A DNA stretch of 64,000 nucleotides, taken from NCBI GenBank assembly GCA_028691315.1, contig JAQUZN010000003.1, positions 1-64,000 on the forward strand, in the 5' to 3' direction. Origin of the DNA: Candidatus Izemoplasmatales bacterium (GTDB lineage Bacteria; Bacillota_I; Bacilli_A; Izemoplasmatales; Hujiaoplasmataceae). Under the pieces are notes generated by a model. The model saw nothing but the letters and a program-made list of their open reading frames with translations, searched no databases and was not told where the DNA came from. The translations under genes and the position numbers were made by a program. Below, in pieces: positions 16,469-24,918 of the stretch (the stretch's first letter is position 1; every line of letters begins with the position of its first letter).

Positions 16469-17314
16469 ATGAAAATAGGTATTGTTGGTTTAGGATTAAT
16501 GGGGGGTTCTATTGCAAAAGCATTAAACCACAAACATGAAATCATCGCATATGATATCTCAAATGAGGCATTAACATATGCTTTAAATCACCAAATCATT
16601 CAAGAAGGTTATACAAATCTTGAAACTTTTTTTCATGAAACGAACATTATATACTTATGCTTATATCCTCAAATCATTGCGTCTTTTATAAAAGAAAATC
16701 AAAGATATATGCAAAAAGGAACCGTTATAATTGAAATATCAGGAATAAAAACTAGTATTATTGATGATACAATCCCTTTTATAAACAAAGATATTGATGT
16801 AGTCTTTACGCATCCTATTGCTGGAAGAGAAAAAAAGGGGGTTAGTTTTTCTAAAGAAACAATTTTTCATAACGCAAATTATGTGATTGTACCAACAAAA
16901 AACAATAAGGAGTCCTCCATAGAACAAACTAAAGAATTAGCTCACGAAATGAAATTTAAAAACATATCAATTATTTCTAAAGAAGAACACGACGATATTA
17001 TTGCATATACATCGCAGCTAACCCACATTTTATCGCTTGCACTAGTGAACTCAGACCCTAAAACTTACGATACATTCCGTTTTATTGGCGATTCATATCG
17101 TGATTTAACAAGGATTGCCATGATTAATGAAGATTTATGGAGCGAATTATTTTTAGAAAACAAAAATTACTTACTTCCCAAGATTGATTCTTTTATCGAA
17201 AATCTAACAAATTACCGAAAGCTAATTGTCGAAAATGATATCGAACAATTAAAGGAAATGATGAAGGAAGCGAAAAACAGAAGACTTAAAATCGAAAGTG
17301 GTGGAAAAGAATGA
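16469..17314 (+). CDS. tyrA: Prephenate dehydrogenase
   Basis: 281 residues. N-terminal NAD-binding motif GIVGLGLMGGSIA (4-16), then SGIKTSI and the substrate-binding FTHPIAGREKKGV run typical of TyrA, followed by an all-helical C-terminal domain. No ACT or chorismate mutase domain is attached. It oxidatively decarboxylates prephenate to 4-hydroxyphenylpyruvate for tyrosine. First gene of the aromatic operon, with AGAGGTGAG ribosome site; its TGA overlaps the aroA ATG by 4 bases. Confidence 0.94.
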   Translation: MKIGIVGLGLMGGSIAKALNHKHEIIAYDISNEALTYALNHQIIQEGYTNLETFFHETNIIYLCLYPQIIASFIKENQRYMQKGTVIIEISGIKTSIIDDTIPFINKDIDVVFTHPIAGREKKGVSFSKETIFHNANYVIVPTKNNKESSIEQTKELAHEMKFKNISIISKEEHDDIIAYTSQLTHILSLALVNSDPKTYDTFRFIGDSYRDLTRIAMINEDLWSELFLENKNYLLPKIDSFIENLTNYRKLIVENDIEQLKEMMKEAKNRRLKIESGGKE

Positions 17315-18576
17315 ATGTTTTAATCCAACCGAAGCAACTTACTGGGACGGTCGTTGTTCCACCATCCAAGAGCCAATCGCATCGAGCTATAATCGCTGCA
17401 TCTTTATCCAAGGGTAAAAGTGTGATTTCAAATATCACATATAGCGAAGACATCGTAGCTACAATTGGTGCAATGGAAAAATTAGGCGTTAAATTTATTA
17501 AAAATACTCATCAATTGATTGTTAGTGGGGTTGGAAGAGTTTCTATAAGCGATGATAATTTTGTCGATTGCAATGAATCTGGATCTACACTCCGTTTTGT
17601 AATTCCAATTTTCTCCATTAGCAAAGAAAAGATTGTTTTTACTGGTAAAAGAAGTTTATTTAAACGTCCAATGAGTGTCTATGAAGACTTATTTAAAAAT
17701 CTAGGATTAGGATTCCAACAAAACGAAGATTCGATTATTATCTCTGGGTCATTAACTGCTGGTTTATATGAAATTCCTGGAAATATTAGTAGTCAGTTTA
17801 TCTCGGGATTAATGTTTGCTTTACCACTTGTTAAAGGTGATTCTAAAATTAAAATCATCGGTACTTTAGAATCAAAACAATACATTGATATGACCATCGA
17901 TACTTTACATCAATTTCAAATTCAAGTCATTGAAAAAGATAATGAATATATTATTAAGGGTTCCCAAACATATCATCCAAGTAATGTTACAATTGAAGGA
18001 GATTACTCACAGTTAGCATTCTTTGGTGTTTTAGGAACAATCAGTGGTGAAGTATCTTGTAAAAATATTCCGTTCAATTCCAAACAACCTGACAGGAAAA
18101 TTATCGATTACATTTTAACTATGGGTGGAAACATCTCCCAAAATGATAATATCCTTATTTTTAAGCAATCGAATACCAAAGGAACTATTATCGATGTAAG
18201 CCAATCGCCTGATATTGCACCTATTCTCGCTATTTTAGCCGGATTAAGCGAAGGTCAAACGAGTATTATAAATGCTGGAAGGCTTAAAATGAAAGAATCA
18301 AATAGACTTGTTTCTACCTATGAAACATTAATACAATTAGGTGTGCCTGTCGAAATGGGAGACGACTACTTAATTATTCAAGGTGTAAAAGAATTTAGTG
18401 GCGGAACGTTTGATTCTTATAACGATCACCGAATTGTGATGTCTGTCGCTATTGCATCAAGTCGTGCAACCCATCCTATCATAATTAAAAATGCGGAAGC
18501 AATTAATAAATCATACCCTAATTTCTTTGAGGATTTAGAAAAACTTACCGCAATCATCACCTATATTGAGGAGTGA
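17311..18576 (+). CDS. aroA: 3-phosphoshikimate 1-carboxyvinyltransferase (EPSP synthase)
   Basis: 421 residues. VPPSKSQSHRAIIAASL near the N-terminus binds substrate (Lys and Arg), DCNESGSTLRFVIPI is the second conserved motif, SSQFISGLMFALP the third, and RLKMKESNRL with YNDHRIVMS completes the active site. It joins PEP to shikimate-3-phosphate in the sixth step to chorismate. The motif here is ESGSTLRF rather than the more common NAGTxxR, a difference known to separate EPSP synthase classes; I infer a Gram-positive-like class II enzyme but cannot verify it. Confidence 0.95.
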   Translation: MNVLIQPKQLTGTVVVPPSKSQSHRAIIAASLSKGKSVISNITYSEDIVATIGAMEKLGVKFIKNTHQLIVSGVGRVSISDDNFVDCNESGSTLRFVIPIFSISKEKIVFTGKRSLFKRPMSVYEDLFKNLGLGFQQNEDSIIISGSLTAGLYEIPGNISSQFISGLMFALPLVKGDSKIKIIGTLESKQYIDMTIDTLHQFQIQVIEKDNEYIIKGSQTYHPSNVTIEGDYSQLAFFGVLGTISGEVSCKNIPFNSKQPDRKIIDYILTMGGNISQNDNILIFKQSNTKGTIIDVSQSPDIAPILAILAGLSEGQTSIINAGRLKMKESNRLVSTYETLIQLGVPVEMGDDYLIIQGVKEFSGGTFDSYNDHRIVMSVAIASSRATHPIIIKNAEAINKSYPNFFEDLEKLTAIITYIEE

Positions 18577-18581
18577 ATCAT

Positions 18582-19568
18582 TTGAAATCATTAGATATAA
18601 AATCATCAATTCATAGCTATTCTGTTTACATTGAAAATCATTTGCTTGATCATCTAAAAGAACATTTAGACCAAAATCTTTTTTATGTAATCATTTCTGA
18701 CGATAATATTCCTTTCGTGTATATTGATAAGGTCAAAAAAGCTTGCGAAAATCATCTTTTAATTTTATTTCCAGAGGGTGAAAAAAGCAAGTCAATTGAA
18801 GAGTTTTCTAGGATTGTAAACTTATTGTTAGAAAAAAGCATACGAAAAGATGCTTGTTTAATTGCGCTTGGGGGTGGAGTTACTGGAGACTTGGTTGGAT
18901 TTATAGCTTCTGTCTACCTAAGAGGTGTTCCTTATATTCAAATTCCTACTACACTATTATCTCAAATCGATTCCAGTGTTGGCGGAAAAGTCGCAATAAA
19001 TACCGAAAAAGGCAAAAATGTGATTGGAAGTATTTATCCTCCTCAAAAAGTATTAATTGATCCTTCGACTTTAGAAACCTTGTCCGAAAGACAATTTTCA
19101 AATGGTATGGGTGAAATGATTAAATACGGAATGATCGCGGATAAAAATTTCTTTGAGCGAATTAAAAGTGAAGATGTTCATAAAAATATTGAATACTTTG
19201 TTTTTCATTCACTAGAAATTAAAAAACAATTCATTGAACAAGATGAATTTGATAACGGTTTACGCCAGTCTCTAAATTTTGGGCATACTTTTGGGCATGC
19301 AATTGAATCCTATTATAAATATAATAAATATTTACACGGAGAAGCTGTCGCGATTGGTATGGTCATGGTATTATCTAAGGCTGAAGTTAGAAAGCAATTA
19401 ATTGAAGTCTTAAAAAAATACAATTTACCAACAGATGACAATGTTCATCTAGGCGAATTAAAAGACTATATTAATCGTGATAAGAAAAACCGAAATCAAT
19501 TATTAAAAATTGTTGATGTTTTAGAAATTGGATCTTGTGTCATCACAAAATCACAATTTCAATTGTAA
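18582..19568 (+). CDS. aroB: 3-dehydroquinate synthase
   Basis: About 328 residues. FPEGEKSKSIEEF and LGGGVTGDLVGFIASVYLRG bind NAD; QIPTTLLSQIDSSVGGKVAIN and NFGHTFGHAIES supply metal and substrate ligands. It cyclises DAHP to 3-dehydroquinate. A TTG start at 18582 is chosen because GAGGAG (18568-18573) lies 8 bases before it; a GTG at 18573 would fall within that site. The gene follows the aroA stop by 5 bases and precedes aroC by 11. Confidence 0.95.
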   Translation: MKSLDIKSSIHSYSVYIENHLLDHLKEHLDQNLFYVIISDDNIPFVYIDKVKKACENHLLILFPEGEKSKSIEEFSRIVNLLLEKSIRKDACLIALGGGVTGDLVGFIASVYLRGVPYIQIPTTLLSQIDSSVGGKVAINTEKGKNVIGSIYPPQKVLIDPSTLETLSERQFSNGMGEMIKYGMIADKNFFERIKSEDVHKNIEYFVFHSLEIKKQFIEQDEFDNGLRQSLNFGHTFGHAIESYYKYNKYLHGEAVAIGMVMVLSKAEVRKQLIEVLKKYNLPTDDNVHLGELKDYINRDKKNRNQLLKIVDVLEIGSCVITKSQFQL

Positions 19569-19579
19569 GGAGGTGTGAT

Positions 19580-20674
19580 ATGAATACATTTGGCCAGACA
19601 TTAAAAATGACATTATTTGGGGAATCTCATGGAGAGGCCTTAGGAATTGTTATTGATGGAATTAAACCTGGATTAGTTATTGATTATGCTAATCTTAACG
19701 CCCTGTTAACAAAAAGAAGACCAAAAACCATTTATTCCACTTCTAGAAGCGAGCCTGATGATTACGAAATTATCTCAGGCGTTTTTGAAGGAAAAACAAC
19801 AGGCGCTCCAATTACTTTTTTAATTCGTAATCAAAATACGATTTCAAAAGATTATGACAGCCTTCGGTACACACCAAGACCTTCCCACGCTGATTATCCT
19901 GCATATGTGAAATATCAAGGTTTTAATGATCCAAGAGGTGGAGGTATCTTCTCTGGTAGATTAACTTCCTTAATGATGATTGCTGGTGCTTTATCAAAAC
20001 AAATACTAAACGAAAAAAATATTTTCATTGGATCGCATATTTTAAGCATCCAAAATACAATAGATGATTCTTTTAATCTAACTGCTGTTTCCAAAGAAAC
20101 AATTCAAAAACTAGAATCACTTGATTTTCCTGTTTTAAATAATGCAATTGAAGAATCCATGAAAAAAGTCATAATATCTGCTAAAGAAGATGAAAATTCT
20201 GTCGGTGGAATTATCGAGTCCGCAATTATCAATCTTCCATGCGGATTAGGGGAACCCTTGGCTTTATCTCTAGAGAGCCATCTTTCGTCCTTGTTGTTTA
20301 GTGTTCCTTCAATTAAAGGCGTAGAATTTGGACTCGGTTTTGACATTACTCGTAAAACCGGAAAAGAAGCAAACGATGAATACACCATCGAAAATGGTAA
20401 AATTAGAACTTTAACAAACAATAACGGTGGAATTTTAGGCGGAATAACAACGGGGATGCCTGTAATTTTACGTGTAGCTGTAAAGCCAACACCATCAATT
20501 GGAAAAGCACAATCAAGTGTTAACTTACTAAAAAATGAAGCTCAAACACTAGAAATTAAAGGCAGACATGATCCGGCAATTGTAAATAGAGTCGTTCATG
20601 TCATAAATGCAATTCTTTATTTTGGTATTTTAGATTATATTCTTACTTCTACTAACAAAGATTGGATGAAATAA
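19580..20674 (+). CDS. aroC: Chorismate synthase
   Basis: 364 residues from ATG at 19580, which has AAGGAGGTG right before it (an ORF extending to 19535 lacks this). The N-terminus MTLFGESHGEALG, the central RPSHADYPAYVKYQ-type run, DPRGGGIFSGR and the C-terminal GRHDPAIVNR are chorismate synthase signatures for FMN and EPSP binding. It produces chorismate from EPSP and needs reduced FMN. Coupled upstream to aroB and downstream to the aroE-aroK fusion. Confidence 0.96.
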   Translation: MNTFGQTLKMTLFGESHGEALGIVIDGIKPGLVIDYANLNALLTKRRPKTIYSTSRSEPDDYEIISGVFEGKTTGAPITFLIRNQNTISKDYDSLRYTPRPSHADYPAYVKYQGFNDPRGGGIFSGRLTSLMMIAGALSKQILNEKNIFIGSHILSIQNTIDDSFNLTAVSKETIQKLESLDFPVLNNAIEESMKKVIISAKEDENSVGGIIESAIINLPCGLGEPLALSLESHLSSLLFSVPSIKGVEFGLGFDITRKTGKEANDEYTIENGKIRTLTNNNGGILGGITTGMPVILRVAVKPTPSIGKAQSSVNLLKNEAQTLEIKGRHDPAIVNRVVHVINAILYFGILDYILTSTNKDWMK

Positions 20675-20676
20675 TA

Positions 20677-21927
20677 ATGTATGGATTACTAGGAGCTTCG
20701 TTAAAGCACAGCTTTTCCAAAGAAATTCATCAAAACTTTGGAATCCAAAATTACTCATTATTTGAAACAGACAACTTAAAGGATTTTTTTAAAAATATCC
20801 CGTTTTTAGGTGTGAATGTAACAATTCCTTATAAAGAATCCGTCATTCCATTTTTAGATATTCTAGATGATTCAGCAAAAAGAATTGGCTGTGTCAACAC
20901 AATCGTTCGTCGTAACAAACAATTGATTGGGTACAACACAGATTACTATGGACTTAAAAGTTTGCTAATTTTTCATCATATATCAATTGAAAACAAAAAA
21001 GTGTTAATCATTGGTAACGGTGGGGCCGCAAAAACATGTAATGTCCTGTTTCACGACTTAGACGCAAGGATTGTAACTAAAATCTGCCGCAATCCCAAAG
21101 AAGATTTCGAGATTCCTTTCAAATTAATTGACACAGTTGTTGATTATGATATAATCGTAAATACTACACCAATTGGTATGTACCCCAATAATGATGATAA
21201 TATGTTGTTTGATTTAGGTTTATTTTCAAACTGCAAAACAGTAATTGACTTGATATATAATCCTATTCAAACAAAATTGCTCCTTGAAGCAAAATCAAGA
21301 AATATTCAAGCAGTAAATGGTTTATACATGCTTGTCATGCAAGCAAAAAAAAGTGATGAACTATTTCTGCTTAAAGAAATTTCTATTCCTTTTGCGAACA
21401 AGGTATATGAATCAATAAAATTACAAATGATAAATATTGTTTTTATCGGATTACCACTAAGTGGAAAATCAAAATATGCAAGATTAATTGCTCAAAAATA
21501 TGAAAAAGATTTAATAGATACAGATGAATCAATTGAAACATTAACCAATAAAAAAATTTCTGAAATTTTTGAAGGTGAAGGCGAAAAAGCATTTCGAATT
21601 CACGAAAATGATTATGTTGATGCTATCTATAAATCTCATGGAGTGGTCATATCTACCGGTGGTGGAATGGTTTTAAATCATGAACTAATGATGAAATTAA
21701 AGCAAAACGGTTATTTCATTTATTTAGATAAAGATCCAATAAAAATTGCAGAACTTTCAATTCATAATCGCCCACTTATTAAACAATCAAAGGATATTAT
21801 CCAGTTGGATTTAGTGAGACGCCCGCTATATAAAAAATATCAAGACACAATCATTGAAATATCAAAAGATACAGATTTTCATATTCGAGAAATAGAGGCC
21901 AAATTGAATGAATATATTAGTCATTAA
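20677..21927 (+). CDS. aroE/aroK: Fused shikimate dehydrogenase - shikimate kinase (AroE-AroK)
   Basis: 416 residues covering two successive steps. Residues 1-250 are AroE: GASLKHSFSKEIH, VTIPYKE (K53), GCVNT (N74), GYNTD (D89) and the NADP loop GNGGAAKT. Residues 252-416 are AroK: Walker A GLPLSGKS (258-265), DTD (281-283), GEKAFR (R307), STGGGMVL and NRPLI (R365). The frame is continuous, with no stop, ribosome site or spacer at the junction, so it is a true fusion. It would convert 3-dehydroshikimate to shikimate and then shikimate-3-phosphate. ATG at 20677 fits the AroE N-terminus; a TTG at 20662 would add five residues. Confidence 0.94.
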   Translation: MYGLLGASLKHSFSKEIHQNFGIQNYSLFETDNLKDFFKNIPFLGVNVTIPYKESVIPFLDILDDSAKRIGCVNTIVRRNKQLIGYNTDYYGLKSLLIFHHISIENKKVLIIGNGGAAKTCNVLFHDLDARIVTKICRNPKEDFEIPFKLIDTVVDYDIIVNTTPIGMYPNNDDNMLFDLGLFSNCKTVIDLIYNPIQTKLLLEAKSRNIQAVNGLYMLVMQAKKSDELFLLKEISIPFANKVYESIKLQMINIVFIGLPLSGKSKYARLIAQKYEKDLIDTDESIETLTNKKISEIFEGEGEKAFRIHENDYVDAIYKSHGVVISTGGGMVLNHELMMKLKQNGYFIYLDKDPIKIAELSIHNRPLIKQSKDIIQLDLVRRPLYKKYQDTIIEISKDTDFHIREIEAKLNEYISH

Positions 21928-22336
21928 TGGACCAAATTTAAATGTTTTAGGGGTCAGAGAACCTGAAATATATGGAAAAGAGTCTTACTCTGATCTTGTT
22001 AATTTCATTCTAGACTATGGCGCTAGCAATCATCTTTACATCGAAGTCTATCAAACAAATCACGAAGGTGAAATCATAGATATCCTTCAAGAGAAAATGG
22101 ATGCTTTTCATAGACTAGTAATAAATCCAGGCGCTTTTACCCATTATTCATATGCAATATATGATGCAATAAAGGGATGTAGTTACGATGCTGTTGAAGT
22201 TCACATCTCAGACATTAACAAAAGAGAACCATTTAGACAAATCTCCGTGATTAAAGATGCTTGCATTGCTCAAATTTCCGGAAAAGGGTTTAACGGGTAT
22301 ATAGAAGCTATCGATATTTTACGGAAGGGAAAATAG
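21908..22336 (+). CDS. aroQ: Type II 3-dehydroquinate dehydratase
   Basis: 142 residues, the usual type II length. INGPNLNVLGVREPEIYG carries the active Arg and Tyr, QTNHEGEIID and NPGAFTHYSYAI the substrate loop and base, and VEVHISDINKREPFR the catalytic His region. It dehydrates 3-dehydroquinate to 3-dehydroshikimate. Its ATG lies 20 bases inside the end of the aroE-aroK fusion, showing tight translational coupling. Confidence 0.96.
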   Translation: MNILVINGPNLNVLGVREPEIYGKESYSDLVNFILDYGASNHLYIEVYQTNHEGEIIDILQEKMDAFHRLVINPGAFTHYSYAIYDAIKGCSYDAVEVHISDINKREPFRQISVIKDACIAQISGKGFNGYIEAIDILRKGK

Positions 22337-22342
22337 AATATT

Positions 22343-23359
22343 ATGATTATTAAATTCAAAGAGGGTACAAAAATAGTTCAAATTGATGAGCTAAGAAATT
22401 TTTTAAAAGGTCAAGGATTTGACATCCATGAAAGTATTGGTAGCACAATCACTATATTTGGTGTTGTGGGAGATACTACAAAACTAGATCCACAAAGTTT
22501 TTATGCTTTTGACTTTGTTGATAGCGTATTAAGAGTTCAAGAACCATTTAAGAAAGTAAATAGAAAATTTCAACCAATTGACACTGTAGTTGATGTTGGA
22601 GGAGTTCTGATTGGCGGAAAAAATATCGTCATTATGGGTGGACCCTGTGCTGTAGAAAGCGAAGAACAAATGGATATTATCACTCCACTTGTAAAAGCTG
22701 CTGGAGCGTCCATTCTAAGAGCTGGAGCTTATAAACCAAGAACAAGCCCATATTCATTCCAAGGATTAGGAATTCCCGGATTAGACATTTTGCGAAGAAT
22801 GAAAGAAAAATACAATATTCCTATCGTAAGCGAAGTAATGAGTATCGAAGATGTCCCATTATTTGTTGAAAACGTCGATTTAATTCAGGTCGGTGCAAGA
22901 AATATGCAAAACTTCTCATTATTAAAAGAATTAGGAAAAACAACCAAGCCAATTTTATTAAAAAGAGGTTTAGCGAATACAATTGAAGAATGGTTAATGT
23001 CAGCTGAATATATTATGGCTGGTGGAAATCCAAATGTAATTTTGTGTGAAAGAGGAATTAGAACTTATGAAACTGCAACAAGAAATACACTAGATATCAG
23101 TGCAGTTGCCGTTGTAAAAAAACTAACTCATTTACCTATAATCATTGATCCTTCTCACGCTGCAGGTAGATGGGAATATATTGAATCCTTATCAAAAGCA
23201 GCTGTTGCTGCTGGTGCAGATGGATTGATTATTGAAGTACATCATGAACCAGAAAAGGCATTAAGTGATGGCCAACAATCATTAAAACCTGAACGTTTTG
23301 CAGAATTAGTCCAAAAATGCCAAAAAATTGCCGTTGCAGTTGATAGAACTTTAGAATAA
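22343..23359 (+). CDS. aroF: 3-deoxy-7-phosphoheptulonate (DAHP) synthase, AroG/AroH-like with N-terminal ACT-like domain
   Basis: 338 residues. Residues 1-70 form a ferredoxin-like regulatory domain as in Thermotoga-type (class I beta) enzymes, where Tyr or Phe inhibits. The barrel has IMGGPCAVES, RAGAYKPRTSPYSFQG, QVGARNMQNF, LLKRG and DPSHAAG, the PEP and metal sites. It commits PEP and erythrose-4-phosphate to the shikimate pathway. Last gene of the operon; a terminator follows. Feedback by aromatic amino acids is inferred from the N-terminal domain only. Confidence 0.95.
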   Translation: MIIKFKEGTKIVQIDELRNFLKGQGFDIHESIGSTITIFGVVGDTTKLDPQSFYAFDFVDSVLRVQEPFKKVNRKFQPIDTVVDVGGVLIGGKNIVIMGGPCAVESEEQMDIITPLVKAAGASILRAGAYKPRTSPYSFQGLGIPGLDILRRMKEKYNIPIVSEVMSIEDVPLFVENVDLIQVGARNMQNFSLLKELGKTTKPILLKRGLANTIEEWLMSAEYIMAGGNPNVILCERGIRTYETATRNTLDISAVAVVKKLTHLPIIIDPSHAAGRWEYIESLSKAAVAAGADGLIIEVHHEPEKALSDGQQSLKPERFAELVQKCQKIAVAVDRTLE

Positions 23360-23366
23360 CAAAATT

Positions 23367-23397
23367 AAAAACAGTGTATTTTTCACTGTTTTTTTTA
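23367..23397 (+). terminator. Terminator of the aromatic operon
   Basis: ACAGTG (23371-23376) pairs with CACTGT (23384-23389) around a 7-base loop, preceded by an A-run and followed by eight Ts. It closes the tyrA-aroF transcript. Confidence 0.8.
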
Positions 23398-23423
23398 TTT
23401 TTAATTTTTTTTTAAAAATACTA

Positions 23424-23432
23424 TGATATAAT
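23424..23432 (+). promoter_or_regulatory. Extended -10 promoter of the aminopeptidase gene
   Basis: TGA-TATAAT is an extended -10 element 32 bases before the ATG. No good -35 is present, consistent with extended -10 use. Confidence 0.55.
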
Positions 23433-23464
23433 AAATATATTAATTTTCACTCATAGGAGGCAAT

Positions 23465-24865
23465 ATGGTAGATATAATAGAACAAAAAAGCTTTGATTTA
23501 ATGACTGAAGAAAAAGTACTCGTCTTGACTAATAATTTAAACAATTCCATCGTTAATAACATCAATCAGTTATTAAATGGTGTTATTAAAGCCAATCAGT
23601 TAGAAGAAATTGTTACGATTTATACTTTAGGAAAATTACCAGCAGACAAAATCGTTGTTATTAATCATAAAACGTTATTATCTCGCGACAAATGTAAAGA
23701 TTTATTCAAAAAAATAGCCGAAATAAAATCTGATTCATGTGTTTTGCTCGATACTTTTGAATCTGAAAATCAAGATCAATTGTATTACGATTTAACTGAA
23801 ACAATTCTTTCTAAAAATTATACTTTCCAACTATTTAAATCAAAAAAAGACCATAAAGATCGAAATTTCTTTTTTTATGGTACTTCTGACAGTTATTCAG
23901 TAATAAAAAAAGCTTATATTTGCGCTAAAGCACAAAATATAGCAAAAGACTTAACAAACACACCTTATAATTACTTAAATGCAGAAAAGCTAGCTAATGA
24001 GGTACTTAAATTAAAGCAATATCCTCAAATTAAAGTTCAATTATTCGGAAAATCAGAAATTGAAGAAATGAACATGGGACTTTTCTTAGGTGTAAACAAA
24101 GGCAGCTTAGATGAACCAAAATTAATATATATAACCTATCAAGGAAAAGATAATTTTGATAATCCTACTGCTTTAATTGGTAAAGGTGTTATGTATGACA
24201 CCGGAGGTTATTCATTAAAAACACCTGTATCAATGCCAGGAATGAAAGTGGATATGGCTGGTGCAGCATCCGTAATTGCAGCTATTGAAGCAATCGCTCA
24301 ACTAGAACTCAAAGTGAACGTTATGGGTATTGTAGCTGCGACTGATAATCGTATTGGTCAACATGCAATTGTCCCTGATGACATCTTAACTAGCGCAAAA
24401 GGATTAACTGTTGAAATCATCTCAACAGATGCCGAAGGAAGACTGACGTTAGCAGATGCAATTTGGTTTGCTCAACAAAAAAACGCAAAAGAAATTATTG
24501 ATATTGCCACACTAACTGGAGCGATTGTCTCTGCACTAGGTGATGAATTCACAGGTGCTTTTACAAACTCAAAACCTTTCTTAAAAGAGTTTATGGATGC
24601 TAGTGTTATTGCAGATGAATGTATTTGGGAAATGCCTATTTCTAGTGGTTATCATAAAGAATTGAAGAGCGATTTTGCTGATTTAAAGAACAAAGGTGGA
24701 AAGAATGCTGGCGCTAGTATTGCTGCAGCGTTTCTTGAAGAATTTGTTGAAAAAGATACTTCATGGATTCATCTTGATATTGCTGCCACATCTGTTTCAA
24801 ATAATAACGCTTCAGGTGTTATGGTAAAATCATTTGTAGAATTTTTCTATCAAAGAAGCAAATAA
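23465..24865 (+). CDS. pepA: M17 leucyl aminopeptidase
   Basis: 466 residues. The C-terminal catalytic domain has GKGVMYDTGGYSLK (metal and catalytic Lys), KVDMAGAASV and STDAEGRLTLADA, the M17 signature. The N-terminal 150 residues form the poorly conserved macrodomain-like part. It is a cytosolic, hexameric, metal-dependent enzyme that removes N-terminal residues from peptides. It has its own promoter, AGGAGG ribosome site and terminator, so it is monocistronic, and like the aro operon it is transcribed toward the origin. Confidence 0.95.
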   Translation: MVDIIEQKSFDLMTEEKVLVLTNNLNNSIVNNINQLLNGVIKANQLEEIVTIYTLGKLPADKIVVINHKTLLSRDKCKDLFKKIAEIKSDSCVLLDTFESENQDQLYYDLTETILSKNYTFQLFKSKKDHKDRNFFFYGTSDSYSVIKKAYICAKAQNIAKDLTNTPYNYLNAEKLANEVLKLKQYPQIKVQLFGKSEIEEMNMGLFLGVNKGSLDEPKLIYITYQGKDNFDNPTALIGKGVMYDTGGYSLKTPVSMPGMKVDMAGAASVIAAIEAIAQLELKVNVMGIVAATDNRIGQHAIVPDDILTSAKGLTVEIISTDAEGRLTLADAIWFAQQKNAKEIIDIATLTGAIVSALGDEFTGAFTNSKPFLKEFMDASVIADECIWEMPISSGYHKELKSDFADLKNKGGKNAGASIAAAFLEEFVEKDTSWIHLDIAATSVSNNNASGVMVKSFVEFFYQRSK

Positions 24866-24882
24866 ACATCTTATATAACATT

Positions 24883-24913
24883 AAAAAAGTACTCTTTCAA
24901 AGAGTACTTTTTT
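24883..24913. terminator. Bidirectional terminator
   Basis: AAAAAAGTACTCTT (24883-24896) pairs with AAGAGTACTTTTTT (24900-24913) around a 3-base loop. It separates convergent pepA and the aminotransferase gene and has T-runs in both directions. Confidence 0.9.
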
Positions 24914-24918
24914 TGTAT

